Of a stretch of DNA of 64,000 nucleotides, positions 52,822 through 61,314 are shown piece after piece. Under the pieces are notes generated by a model that had not been told where the DNA came from, did no database searches, and saw nothing but the letters and a program-made list of their open reading frames with translations. Location of the stretch: positions 11,975 to 75,974 of the forward strand of contig NZ_JANSHI010000014.1 in assembly GCF_047461615.1 (NCBI RefSeq). Reading direction: 5' to 3'. The translations under genes and the position numbers were made by a program. The stretch is from Thermostichus sp047461615 (GTDB lineage: Bacteria; Cyanobacteriota; Cyanobacteriia; Thermostichales; Thermostichaceae). Numbering within the stretch: the stretch's first letter is position 1; each line of letters begins with the position of its first letter.

Positions 52822-54258
52822 CTAGGACGTTCTCCCATAGCTGGCTTCAGCAACAAGGCAAGGTGGGGCTTCGGACTCGGAGCTAGGCAGAGCTACCAGC
52901 AGAGCCTCCAGCAGCCGCTGCACTCGGCTCAGGCGCAGGCCCGCATCGGCCAAGACGGGGCTGTTGGGGATGATGGCGTGGCGGAAGCCCAGCTTGCTCG
53001 CTTCCTTGAGGCGCTGCTCCAACTGGGCCACCGGGCGCACCTGCCCCCCTAACCCCACCTCCCCAATCAAGACCGTGAAGGGATCCACCTGGCGATCCCG
53101 GAAGCTAGCGGCCACCGCCACGGCCACCCCCAAGTCGGCAGCGGGCTCGGCCACCTGGATGCCCCCGGCGGAGGCGACGTAGGCATCGTACTTGGAAAGC
53201 GGGATCCCTACCCGTTTTTCCAGCACTGCCAAGATCTGTAGGAAGCGGTTGAGCTCGATGCCCGTAGCAGTGCGGCGGGGGGAGCTGTAGCTGGTGGGGC
53301 TGACTAGGGCTTGCACCTCTACCACCAAGGGGCGAGTGCCCTCCCAGGCGACGATAGTAGCTGTTCCCGGCGTAACCTGATCCCGACTGCTTAAAAAAAG
53401 CTGCGAGGGATTGTCCACCTCCACCAAGCCAGAGGCAGTCATCTCAAAAACGCCAATTTCCTGAGCTGCCCCAAAGCGATTTTTGACGGCGCGCAGCAGG
53501 CGGTGGCTCTGGAAGCGATCTCCCTCAAAGTACAAAACTGTATCCACCAGGTGCTCCAGCACCTTGGGCCCGGCCAGGGATCCATCCTTGGTTACATGGC
53601 CAACGATGAGCAGGGCCACCCCCAGCTTCTTGGCCACTCGCATCAATAGGCCGGCGCATTCCCGCACCTGGGAAACGGATCCCGGCGCTGAGCTGAGCTG
53701 CCCCCAGAAGATGGCCTGAATGCTGTCGATGATCGCCACCTGCGGCTGTAGGGCCTGGATCTCGGCCACAATGGCCTCCAGCTCGGTCTCGGCCAAGAGG
53801 TAGAGCTGCTCGCTTTCTACCCCCAGCCGCTCGGCGCGCAGCTTAATCTGCTGGGCTGACTCCTCCCCCGACACATACAGGGTGGGCTTGTGCTTGGCTA
53901 GATGCGCGGCAGTCTGCAGCAGGAGGGTGCTCTTGCCAATGCCTGGCTCCCCGCCGATGAGCACCAGGGATCCCGGCACAATGCCACCCCCCAGCACCCG
54001 ATCAAACTCGCCAAAGCCGGAGGAAAGGCGAGGGTGGCGATCCGAGCACACCTGGGTGATGGGGAGAGCTAACTGGGGGATCCCGTTGGTGCGGCTAGGC
54101 GGGGGAACAAGACGCTGCAGTGGCCTAGACTTGGGGGAGGGGGTGACGACTACCTCCGTCAGCGTGTTCCAGGCGCCACAGTTGTCGCAGCGGCCAAAAA
54201 ACCTAGGATAGCGCTCGCCGCACTGGCTGCACTCCCAGACAGTTTTGGTCTTGGCCAT
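52822..54258 (-). CDS. radA: DNA repair protein RadA
   Basis: 478 residues. The zinc finger has Cys10, Cys13, Cys24 and Cys27 (CSQCGERYPRFFGRCDNCGAW). Walker A is GGEPGIGKST near 102-111; the RadA-specific motif KNRFGAAQEIGVFEM is present, and the C-terminus is a Lon-like domain (FLQILAVLEKRVGIPLSKYDAYVASAGG). RadA is a RecA paralogue that drives branch migration during recombination. aroC lies 12 bases upstream on the same side of transcription. The protein ends with a short Ser/Glu-rich tail. Confidence 0.97.
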   Translation of the reverse strand: MAKTKTVWECSQCGERYPRFFGRCDNCGAWNTLTEVVVTPSPKSRPLQRLVPPPSRTNGIPQLALPITQVCSDRHPRLSSGFGEFDRVLGGGIVPGSLVLIGGEPGIGKSTLLLQTAAHLAKHKPTLYVSGEESAQQIKLRAERLGVESEQLYLLAETELEAIVAEIQALQPQVAIIDSIQAIFWGQLSSAPGSVSQVRECAGLLMRVAKKLGVALLIVGHVTKDGSLAGPKVLEHLVDTVLYFEGDRFQSHRLLRAVKNRFGAAQEIGVFEMTASGLVEVDNPSQLFLSSRDQVTPGTATIVAWEGTRPLVVEVQALVSPTSYSSPRRTATGIELNRFLQILAVLEKRVGIPLSKYDAYVASAGGIQVAEPAADLGVAVAVAASFRDRQVDPFTVLIGEVGLGGQVRPVAQLEQRLKEASKLGFRHAIIPNSPVLADAGLRLSRVQRLLEALLVALPSSESEAPPCLVAEASYGRTS

Positions 54259-54270
54259 GGCTGGTAACTC

Positions 54271-55407
54271 CTAGCCTTGGGAAGCGGCGGTGACAGGAAG
54301 GGGCACCTCCGGCAAGACCAGGGATCCACACTGGGCGTGGTGGCGCAGCAGATGGTCGCAGAGAACTATGGCTACCATCGCCTCCACCATCGGCACTGCC
54401 CGCGGCAAGACACAGGGATCGTGGCGTCCCCGCGCCGCCAAGACAGTCTCCCGGCCGTCGAGGGTAACCGTGTTTTGGGGCTGGCGAATGGTGGCAGTGG
54501 GCTTGAAGGCCACCCGCAGGACGATGTCTTCGCCATTGCTGATGCCCCCTTGGATGCCGCCGGAGCGGTTGCTGCGGGTGCGCCAGCCGCTGGGAGTCAT
54601 GTAAAACTCGTCGTTGTGCTGCTTGCCGGTCAGGTAGGTGCCGGCAAATCCCGACCCAATCTCAAACCCCTTGCTGGCGGGCAGGGACATCACCGCCTTG
54701 GCCAGGTCGGCTTCCAATTTGTCAAACACCGGGCAGCCCAGGCCGCGGGGCACATGGCGGGCCACGCACTCCACCACTCCCCCCAGGGAATCCCCTTCCC
54801 GTGCTGCTGCTTCAATTTTCTGGATCATGGCCGCCGCTGCTTCTGGGTCGGGGCAGCGGACAATGTTGGCTTCCACCTGCTCGGCTGTTACTGAGCTGGG
54901 ATCCACCTGGGCCTCCACGTCTTTAACCCGTTGCACGTAGGCCAGGATCTCCACCCCTGCCGCCAGGCGCAGGATCTTCTTGGCAATGGCTCCGGCAGCC
55001 ACCCGGCCAATGGTCTCCCGCGCTGAGGCCCGTCCTCCCCCCTGCCAGTTGCGGATGCCGTACTTGGCCTGGTAGGTGGCATCGGCATGGGAAGGGCGAA
55101 AGGTGGTGGCCATTTCGCTGTAGTCCTGGGGGCGGGCGTCCTGGTTGCGCACCAGGATGTGGATGGGCGTGCCCAGGGTAAAGCCCTGAAAAACGCCAGA
55201 GAGGATCTCGCAGCGATCGGCTTCCTGGCGGGGAGTTGTGATTTGGCTCTGGCCGGGACGGCGCCGATCCAGCTCTGCCTGAATGTCGGCCTCGCTCAGG
55301 GGCAGCCGCGGTGGGCAGCCGTCCACCACCACCCCCACCGCCCCACCGTGGGACTCCCCGTAGGTGGTGACAGAAAACAGGACGCCGAAGGTGTTGCCGT
55401 TGGCCAT
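54271..55407 (-). CDS. aroC: Chorismate synthase
   Basis: 378 residues. FSVTTYGESHGGAVGVVVDGCPPRLPL, RRPGQSQITTPRQEADRCEILSGVF, RNWQGGGRASARETIGRVAAGAIAKKIL and SGGIQGGISNGEDIVLRVAFKPTATI, then RGRHDPCVLPRAVPMVEAM, are the FMN- and EPSP-binding motifs. Last step of the shikimate pathway; its product feeds menF and tryptophan synthesis (trpB), both in this window. Confidence 0.98.
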   Translation of the reverse strand: MANGNTFGVLFSVTTYGESHGGAVGVVVDGCPPRLPLSEADIQAELDRRRPGQSQITTPRQEADRCEILSGVFQGFTLGTPIHILVRNQDARPQDYSEMATTFRPSHADATYQAKYGIRNWQGGGRASARETIGRVAAGAIAKKILRLAAGVEILAYVQRVKDVEAQVDPSSVTAEQVEANIVRCPDPEAAAAMIQKIEAAAREGDSLGGVVECVARHVPRGLGCPVFDKLEADLAKAVMSLPASKGFEIGSGFAGTYLTGKQHNDEFYMTPSGWRTRSNRSGGIQGGISNGEDIVLRVAFKPTATIRQPQNTVTLDGRETVLAARGRHDPCVLPRAVPMVEAMVAIVLCDHLLRHHAQCGSLVLPEVPLPVTAASQG

Positions 55408-55442
55408 GGGATCCCGTTGAAAATCCCCCTGTGCTGATAGCT

Positions 55443-56183
55443 TTATTCTGCCCTAGGCAACTGCTGGGCGGCGCGGTGCAACTGACGGCAGCTGGCAATT
55501 CCCCACAACACCAGGTGAGGATCCCAGCGCAGCTCTGGGTCGAGGGGGCGCAGGTGGGGATAGAGCAGCTTGCCATCGCCGCCAGTTAGCAGCAGCGGGC
55601 CTTGGGGAAAGCGGCGGCGCCAGTCGGCAAGGAACTCCCGCAATCCCGCTAGCAGCGTATGAAGGATGCCGCTGTGGATGGCGGCTACGGTGTCCCTGGC
55701 CCAGCGGGGGGGCAAGGGATCTGCCGGATCCCACTGCACTTTGGGCAGTCGGGCGGTGTGGTCGGCTAGGGCTTGCGCCTGCAGCCCCAGGCCAGGCAGG
55801 ATTGCCCCTCCCACCAGGGATCCCTCAGGGTCAGCTCCCGTCAGGGTTAAAGCAGTGCCGGCGTCGATGACCAAACAGGGCCAGCCGTAGCGGATCCCAG
55901 CGGCCCACAGAGCTAGTGCCCGATCCAGCCCCAGGCTTGGGTAGGGATCCCGCAGCGGCACCTGCGACAACTCCAGGCAATGCACCCAGGGAGATCTCGG
56001 CGGCAAAGGGGCAGAGCCGACAGCAGCTAGCCACAGCTCCGTCTCTTCTGGCCAGGCCAAGGGCTGGTGGGTGGGAAACTGCTCTACCTTGATTAGGTTC
56101 TCTCCGGCAAACCAGCCCCAGCGCACATGGGTGTTGCCCAGCACGGCGGCTAGCCACAGGTCTACTTGGGCCTCAGAACTCAT
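55443..56183 (-). CDS. coaX: Type III pantothenate kinase
   Basis: 246 residues from ATG 56183; 17 upstream in-frame residues look non-coding. ASKHA-fold start: LWLAAVLGNTHVRWGWF, where most CoaX proteins have DIGNT, so the usual Asp is Leu/Gly here. DRALALWAAGIRYGWPCLVIDAGTALTLTGAD and GGAILPGLGLQAQALADHTARLPKV follow, ending LLLTGGDGKLL. It phosphorylates pantothenate, the first step to coenzyme A. The missing N-terminal Asp should be checked against cyanobacterial homologues. Confidence 0.88.
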   Translation of the reverse strand: MSSEAQVDLWLAAVLGNTHVRWGWFAGENLIKVEQFPTHQPLAWPEETELWLAAVGSAPLPPRSPWVHCLELSQVPLRDPYPSLGLDRALALWAAGIRYGWPCLVIDAGTALTLTGADPEGSLVGGAILPGLGLQAQALADHTARLPKVQWDPADPLPPRWARDTVAAIHSGILHTLLAGLREFLADWRRRFPQGPLLLTGGDGKLLYPHLRPLDPELRWDPHLVLWGIASCRQLHRAAQQLPRAE

Positions 56184-56270
56184 GCAACAGCTTCCGCCTC
56201 CATGGGATCTGCAGGGAGCCCAGCAAGCTGCCATTTTCGGTAGGCGCCTTGAGTCCCTCTAGGCGAGACC

Positions 56271-57533
56271 CTAGGCTAGGCTGCGCCCCCGCTGCTGCAA
56301 GTACTTGAAAACGGTGTTCAAATCTTTGTCGCCCCGCCCAGAGCAATTGACCACTACCCGCTGCTGGGGGCCAAGTTGAGGGGCTAGGGTCTTCAGGTAG
56401 GCCAGGGCGTGGGCCGTCTCTAGGGCGGGGATGATTCCCTCCAGGCGCGACAGCAATAGCAGCGCCTCCACCGCCTCGTCGTCGGTAACTGCGTAGTACT
56501 CAGCCCGCCCAATCTCCTTTAAGTAGCTGTGCTCCGGCCCCACACCGGGGTAATCCAAGCCAGCGCTGATGGAATGGGCCTCCTGCACCTGGCCCTCTTC
56601 ATCTTGCAGCAGGTAGCTCATGGCCCCGTGCAAGACCCCAATGCGACCGCGGCTGAGGGTCGCGGCATGGCGGGAGGTGTGCAAGCCCTCCCCGGCAGCC
56701 TCGATGCCGATAAGCCGCACCTGGGGATCCTGAACAAACTCGTTGAACAACCCCAGGGCATTGGAGCCGCCGCCTACACAGGCCAGCAGCACGTCCGGCA
56801 GGCCTCCCCATTTCTCTTGACACTGCTGTCGCGTCTCCTGGCCGATGATATCGTGAAAGGTCCGCACCAGCTTCGGGTAGGGGTGGGGTCCAGCCACCGT
56901 GCCAATGACGTAGTGGGTGGTCTCCACGTTGGTTACCCAGTCGCGGATGGCCTCGGAGAGGGCGTCTTTGAGGGTGGCTGTGCCTGATTCGACCCCCCTT
57001 ACCTCAGCGCCCAGCAGGCGCATCCGCTGCACATTGGGGGCCTGCCGCTCCATGTCCACTGCCCCCATGTAGATGACGCATTCCAGCCCAAAACGAGCAC
57101 ACACCGTTGCCGTGGCCACCCCATGCTGGCCAGCGCCAGTCTCGGCAATGATCCTTCGCTTGCCCATGCGCACCGCCAGCAGCACTTGGCCAAGGGCGTT
57201 GTTGATCTTGTGGGCGCCGGTGTGGTTGAGATCCTCCCGCTTCAGGTAGATCTGGGGGCCGCCGTAGTGTTCAGTAAGCCGCTGGGCAAAGTAAAGGGGA
57301 CTGGGCCGCCCGACAAAGTCCCGCAGTAGGCTGTGAAACTCGGCGCGAAAGTCGGGATCCTGCCAATGCCGCTCAAAGGCTTCCTCCAGCTCTGTGAGGG
57401 CACTCATCAGGGTTTCCGGCACAAACCGGCCCCCAAACGGCCCAAACCGGCCCTGCGGATCCGGACGCACCCTCGGGTCAAGGGGATCCAAAGCAGCAGG
57501 ATGGGCAGCAGTAGCTGGGGAAGTCGGGGTCAT
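56271..57533 (-). CDS. trpB: Tryptophan synthase beta chain
   Basis: 420 residues. The PLP lysine is in NHTGAHKINNALGQVLLAVRMGKRRIIAETGAGQHGVATA; GRFGPFGGRFVPETLM starts the fold; VGGGSNALGLF is the phosphate loop and NCSGRGDKDLNTV the C-terminal motif. It condenses indole with serine. An N-terminal extension of about 25 residues (Pro/Ala-rich) precedes the core. trpA is not adjacent, as is common in cyanobacteria. Confidence 0.98.
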   Translation of the reverse strand: MTPTSPATAAHPAALDPLDPRVRPDPQGRFGPFGGRFVPETLMSALTELEEAFERHWQDPDFRAEFHSLLRDFVGRPSPLYFAQRLTEHYGGPQIYLKREDLNHTGAHKINNALGQVLLAVRMGKRRIIAETGAGQHGVATATVCARFGLECVIYMGAVDMERQAPNVQRMRLLGAEVRGVESGTATLKDALSEAIRDWVTNVETTHYVIGTVAGPHPYPKLVRTFHDIIGQETRQQCQEKWGGLPDVLLACVGGGSNALGLFNEFVQDPQVRLIGIEAAGEGLHTSRHAATLSRGRIGVLHGAMSYLLQDEEGQVQEAHSISAGLDYPGVGPEHSYLKEIGRAEYYAVTDDEAVEALLLLSRLEGIIPALETAHALAYLKTLAPQLGPQQRVVVNCSGRGDKDLNTVFKYLQQRGRSLA

Positions 57534-57706
57534 GGCAGAGGGTTAGCAGGAGTTTGGCAGCCGGCAATAGGAGATAAACTTCCCCAATTCTACAGAACTC
57601 TCAGGTAAGGAGATGGGCCGGCCTCTTTGTAGGGAAAAGATTTCCGGAGTCCTCGGATTTTGGTTTTGGGCGCAGCCTTCTCCAAGAGCAGCCTACACTT
57701 AGGGGT

Positions 57707-58238
57707 ATGGAGAGGGCTACCGATCGCGTTAGCGGGACGGAGTCCTTGTTAAGAAGATCTGCCGCGTGCCTAGCCTGTCTGCTTGCCGGGCTCAGCTTGG
57801 AAAATGGAATCTCGGCCCAGTTAGGTTTTCAACCCTACATCAATGCCCGCTTTGGCTACCGCATCGACTACCCGGCAGACTTTATCCCCCAAGGGGAAGC
57901 TGACAACAGCGACGGCCAGGTATTTATCGGGAATCGGGAGCTGAGCTGCGCGCTTGGGGCGGCTACAACGTCTTTCAAGCAACGCCTGCCAGCGCCTTGC
58001 AAGAAGAGCTGCGCCGCAGCCGATCATCCGACGCCGGGTTACCTACCAAGTTGCCGGTCGGGATTTCTTTGTGATCTCTGGCTACGAACCAGACGGTCAG
58101 CGGATTTTTTACCTCAAAAAGCTTGTCCGACCTTCCCTGCAAGCCGGCTTTGAATTCGTGTACCCGGCCAACCGGCGCGAGCGCTACGACCGGGATGTGG
58201 AAGCTATAAGCCGTTCCCTGAGCCTTGTGGATCCCTGA
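57707..58238 (+). pseudogene. Frameshifted gene for a secreted/lipoprotein-like protein
   Basis: One coherent protein is split over three frames. Frame 1 gives a signal peptide (LACLLAGLSLENGISA, then QLGFQPYINARFGYRIDYPADFIPQGEADNSDGQVF). Near 57925-57935 the reading continues in another frame as SGAELRAWGGYNVFQATPASALQEELRRS, and near 58015-58035 in the third as RRVTYQVAGRDFFVISGYEPDGQRIFYLKKLVRP...VEAISRSLSLV. The family (short, extracytoplasmic, unknown function) is recognised only loosely. Two frameshifts suggest decay, unless they are sequencing errors. A dispersed repeat covers its first codons. Confidence 0.65.
57725..57748 (-). repeat. Dispersed repeat, copy 5 (reverse orientation)
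   Basis: On the minus strand it reads CAAGGACTCCGTCCCGCTAA then CGCG; the final GAAC of the other copies is replaced. It lies in the first codons of the frameshifted gene, encoding part of RVSGTESLL. Confidence 0.6.
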
Positions 58239-58287
58239 GCCCAAACCCAAGTTGCGGCATGATCGTAGGGATCCCTGGCAAAATTCA

Positions 58288-58851
58288 ATGGCCGAGAGAC
58301 CGCTGGACAATTGGCTGCAGGAACGCATGCGGGCCGTTGGCCTCTTCTCATGGCGGGCCTTGCAAGCACGGGCAGGGATCAGCCGCCGTGCCCTCAATCA
58401 AGTGCGCCAGGGGAAGTGGGGATCCCTGCGTCTGGAGCAACTACAAAAGCTGGCTGCCGCCCTGCAGTGGGATTTGGGATTCCTGCTGCGCCTAAACGGA
58501 CATGACAAAATGGGATTCACCGAACCACCGGAAGTCCTCTTCTCCCTGCTGCAGCCGCTGCTTACTAGCTACCCCACCGTTCGCGAAATCGCCCGCCGCA
58601 AGCCCGATTGGCCGGCCCAAAACGTAACGGCTCTCTTTCGCTCCTTGGATGCCCTGCTGCAGCACTGGGGGTATGAGCCCATCGGCAGCCCTCTTGAATC
58701 TGTCCCCTTCGACCCGCAACTGCACCAGCCAGATCAGCCGGATATTCGGCCAGGGGATCCCGTCTACATCCGCTTTGTTGGCTATCGCCGGGGAGACTAT
58801 ATCCTCTGCCCTGCCAAAGTCAGCCGCTCTCTGCCCGGAGGATTGAGCTGA
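58288..58851 (+). CDS. HTH-GrpE fusion protein (candidate Hsp70 exchange factor with DNA-binding domain)
   Basis: 187 residues from ATG 58288. Residues 8-68 form an XRE-like helix-turn-helix (WRALQARAGISRRALNQVRQGKWGSLRLEQLQKLAAAL). Residues 130-180 look like the GrpE beta domain: GYEPIGS, PFDPQLHQ, then PGDPVYIRFVGYRRGDYILCPAKVSRS, as in the GrpE wing that contacts Hsp70. The long GrpE coiled coil is reduced to a helical stretch at about 80-128. The TGA stop overlaps the ATG of the Hsp70 gene (TGATG), so the two are translationally coupled. A GrpE function and DNA binding are inferred, not shown. Confidence 0.7.
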   Translation: MAERPLDNWLQERMRAVGLFSWRALQARAGISRRALNQVRQGKWGSLRLEQLQKLAAALQWDLGFLLRLNGHDKMGFTEPPEVLFSLLQPLLTSYPTVREIARRKPDWPAQNVTALFRSLDALLQHWGYEPIGSPLESVPFDPQLHQPDQPDIRPGDPVYIRFVGYRRGDYILCPAKVSRSLPGGLS

Positions 58852-60416
58852 TGGCACCTGTCTCCAAAGCGACGCTAGCCATTGACTTTGGGACCAGCAA
58901 TACGGTGGTGGCAGTTTGGGATCCCGTCCAAGCAGCGCCCCGCCTGCTCAGCTTTCCCGGTCTTTCCCGGCAGGAGCAAGCCCACTCGGCCATTCCCAGC
59001 TTGGTCTATGTGAAGGGCAAAAACCAGCTCCTCGTAGGGGAAACCGTGCGCGCCGGTCGTTGGGGAGCGGTGGATCCGCAGCGGCTGTTTCAGGGCTTCA
59101 AGCGGGAGTTGGTAGCAGAGTTTGTGCCTCCGCCGCGAGTTCTGGATGGGGAGCGCTACGACGCTGAGAGGGTAGCCCAGGCTTTTTTGCAGGCGGTGAT
59201 GGAAGCTGTCCAGAAAGAGGGCCTGCAGCCGCAACAGGTGGTGTTTACAGCCCCTGTCGGCTCCTTTGAGCGCTACTTGAACTGGCTGCGGAGGGTGGCC
59301 GGCGCCTGTGGCTGGGATCCCATTCAAATTGTGGACGAGGCCACTGCCGCTGCCCTGGGCTATGCGGTCGGCCAGCCGGGATCCGTGGTGCTAGTGGTGG
59401 ATTTCGGCGGCGGCACCTTGGATCTCAGCCTAGTGCGCACCCTGGCCCCCCAGGCAGGTAACTCCGTTCTCAAGGCGGAGGTGATTGCCAAAGCCGATGC
59501 CTACGTAGGCGGGGTGGACATCGACATCTGGATTGCCGAATACCTGCTGGGGCAACTGGGGCTAAGCCGACAGCAGCTTGGGGCCCTGAGCTGGATTACG
59601 CTTTTGGAGCAGGCAGAGCAGCTCAAGATTGCCCTTTCCACTCAGCCCGAGGCCGTGAGCAGTTGGTTTGACGACGAGGCCCTGATCGCCTATGAGCTGC
59701 GCTTGGATCGGCAGGCGCTGGAGGAGATTTTAGAAGCCCACCAGCTCTTGGATCAAATCCGCCAGTCCCTAGACGATGTCCTCCTCACCGCCCAGGCAAG
59801 GGGGTTGGCCAAAAGCCAAATTGAGCAAGTGCTTCTGGTGGGAGGGAGCTCCCAACTGCCGGCAGTCCAAGAGCTGCTCCGCTCCTACTTCGGCAAAAAG
59901 AAAGTCCGCTGCGAACGCCCCTTCGATGCCGTGGCCCTGGGCGCCCTGCAGGTGGGCTGCCAGGTGAAGCTGGAGGATCGCCTCCACCACAGCTACGCCA
60001 TCCGTCTCTGGGATCCCTTGCAAAAAAGCTATATCTACTACCCTTTGTTCGAGCGGGGCAGCCCCTACCCCTGCCGGCGCTCCGAGCCCTTGATCTTGCA
60101 GGTGGCCAACGACGGCCAGACCGAAATTCGCCTCGATGTGGGGGAAGTGGCCCAAGTGGCCCAAGCCGAGGTGGTTTACGACGAGCTGGGGCGCATGAGC
60201 AGCCGCCAACTTACCCGGCAAACCGATTTCCGATCCCTGACCCCTGGTACTGCGCCAGCTTGCCTGGCCCGCCTGCAGCCCCCTGGGCGAGTCGGGGAAG
60301 ACCGCCTGCGGGTAGAATTTGCCATCGACGCCTCGCGACGCCTGCTAGCCACCATTATCGACTTGCAGACTCAGCAGCCTTTGGTAGAAGCTCAGCCCGT
60401 AGCCACCTTAAGTTAG
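58851..60416 (+). CDS. Hsp70-family chaperone lacking the C-terminal lid
   Basis: 521 residues. The actin-like ATPase has phosphate-1 IDFGTSNTVVAVW, the EATAAALGYAVG connector, phosphate-2 VVDFGGGTLDLSL and adenosine motif LVGGSSQLPAVQELLRSYFG. After about residue 390 a beta-rich SBD-like segment follows (DPLQKSYIYYPLFERGSPYPCRRSE...DRLRVEFAIDASRRLLATIIDLQTQQPL). The helical lid of DnaK is missing, since DnaK is about 640 residues. Coupled to the HTH-GrpE gene just upstream, which suggests a dedicated chaperone pair for an unknown client. Confidence 0.88.
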   Translation: MAPVSKATLAIDFGTSNTVVAVWDPVQAAPRLLSFPGLSRQEQAHSAIPSLVYVKGKNQLLVGETVRAGRWGAVDPQRLFQGFKRELVAEFVPPPRVLDGERYDAERVAQAFLQAVMEAVQKEGLQPQQVVFTAPVGSFERYLNWLRRVAGACGWDPIQIVDEATAAALGYAVGQPGSVVLVVDFGGGTLDLSLVRTLAPQAGNSVLKAEVIAKADAYVGGVDIDIWIAEYLLGQLGLSRQQLGALSWITLLEQAEQLKIALSTQPEAVSSWFDDEALIAYELRLDRQALEEILEAHQLLDQIRQSLDDVLLTAQARGLAKSQIEQVLLVGGSSQLPAVQELLRSYFGKKKVRCERPFDAVALGALQVGCQVKLEDRLHHSYAIRLWDPLQKSYIYYPLFERGSPYPCRRSEPLILQVANDGQTEIRLDVGEVAQVAQAEVVYDELGRMSSRQLTRQTDFRSLTPGTAPACLARLQPPGRVGEDRLRVEFAIDASRRLLATIIDLQTQQPLVEAQPVATLS

Positions 60417-60595
60417 AGGATTCTACCTGGCCTGGACTTGCCTGGGTTTCCTGGTGAGCCAGCGGTGGGAACGCCAGCGCCGCCAAAGCCGCCCAGAAAA
60501 CGGGTATTGTAACCTTGCTTTTTGGCTTGGTTAGGACGATGGTGTTGAGAACCCAGTTTTAGCTTTTGGCCTTCTACCAGCAGCAACTTTTCCAT
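60413..60595 (-). CDS. Possible small basic Gly-rich protein
   Basis: 60 residues from ATG 60595: MEKLLLVEGQKLKLGSQHHR, then a basic Asn/Gln/Lys segment and a Gly/Pro-rich tail. It overlaps the stop of the Hsp70 gene from the opposite strand and lies beyond the psaI terminator with no visible promoter or good ribosome site. I do not recognise it; it may be real or a chance frame. Confidence 0.35.
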   Translation of the reverse strand: MEKLLLVEGQKLKLGSQHHRPNQAKKQGYNTRFLGGFGGAGVPTAGSPGNPGKSRPGRIL

Positions 60596-60633
60596 GGTGA
60601 AACAGCCGTTTTGCCAAAGTCCACCCTCCTGCC

Positions 60634-60667
60634 AAAAAGGGAGGGATCCCTGAATAAGGGATCCCTC
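60634..60667 (-). terminator. Terminator of psaL-psaI built from two GGGATCCC octamers
   Basis: On the minus strand GAGGGATCCCT (60657-60667) and AGGGATCCCTC (60641-60651) form a perfect 11-bp stem with a 5-base loop, followed by CC and TTTTT (60638-60634). Each arm contains one copy of the palindrome that is repeated throughout the window. It lies 25 bases after the psaI stop. Confidence 0.8.
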
Positions 60668-60691
60668 TTCCAACACCCACCGAGACTAGAG

Positions 60692-60805
60692 TTAGTCGCG
60701 CTCAACGTACAAAAAGAGCACAGCCATGGCTACTGCCGGCAGCAGCCAACCAACAATGGGGATGAAAATCCAAGGAAGATAAGCGGCAGCGTAAGAACCG
60801 GTCAT
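60692..60805 (-). CDS. psaI: Photosystem I subunit VIII (PsaI)
   Basis: 37 residues: MTGSYAAAYLPWIFIPIVGW, then LLPAVAMAVLFLYVERD. It is a single-helix thylakoid protein at the PSI trimer centre next to PsaL. Start and length match the cyanobacterial family (YAAAFLPWIFIPVVCW pattern from memory). A strong GGAGGGGAG site precedes the ATG. It is 38 bases after psaL and followed by a terminator. Confidence 0.95.
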   Translation of the reverse strand: MTGSYAAAYLPWIFIPIVGWLLPAVAMAVLFLYVERD

Positions 60806-60843
60806 AGTCTTGCTCCCCTCCAGTACCTTGACAAGCTTGACAA

Positions 60844-61314
60844 CTAATTCACCAATCCTCGGAAGATGGCATCGATCCCGGCAAAGTTCTCCAAAAGGAA
60901 GTAGGCAGCAAAGGCACCACCCATACCCCCTAGGAAGAACCCCGCTGTTAGATCCCCCCAGCCGCGGGCTGTGGACAAAGGATTAGCTCCTGGCGTTTCT
61001 GGCTTGTTTCCAAAGGTAACGCTGCCATAGGCCGACATACAGGCGGTTCCCAACAGCACAATGGCCATTGCCGTAACCAGTCCGCCCAAATTGGCTGCTC
61101 CAGGATAATCGCGCAGCGGGCCTAGAAGAATCTCCGGCCCCACCAGGAAGTAGCCGTGGGCCAAGCCAATCTCCAGCCCCCGCAGCAGAGGAGAGAGGCC
61201 GCGGCGGTTAATGGCAAGATTGTTGATAAACAGACGGGTGACAGGAGAATCGCTAATGGGCGTTGAAAGATGCCCCTCGCAGGGATCGTCATTGAAGGTG
61301 CGAACGTAATCCAT
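60844..61314 (-). CDS. psaL: Photosystem I reaction centre subunit XI (PsaL)
   Basis: 156 residues. VRTFNDDPCEGHLSTPISDSPVTRLFINNLAINRRGLSPLLRGLEIGLAHGYFLVGP is the conserved PsaL start; three membrane helices follow, including AMAIVLLGTACMSAYGSVTF and TAGFFLGGMGGAFAAYFLL. PsaL holds PSI monomers together as trimers. It forms an operon with psaI. A TTGACA at 61434-61439 (minus strand) is a candidate -35, but its -10 is weak. Confidence 0.98.
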   Translation of the reverse strand: MDYVRTFNDDPCEGHLSTPISDSPVTRLFINNLAINRRGLSPLLRGLEIGLAHGYFLVGPEILLGPLRDYPGAANLGGLVTAMAIVLLGTACMSAYGSVTFGNKPETPGANPLSTARGWGDLTAGFFLGGMGGAFAAYFLLENFAGIDAIFRGLVN

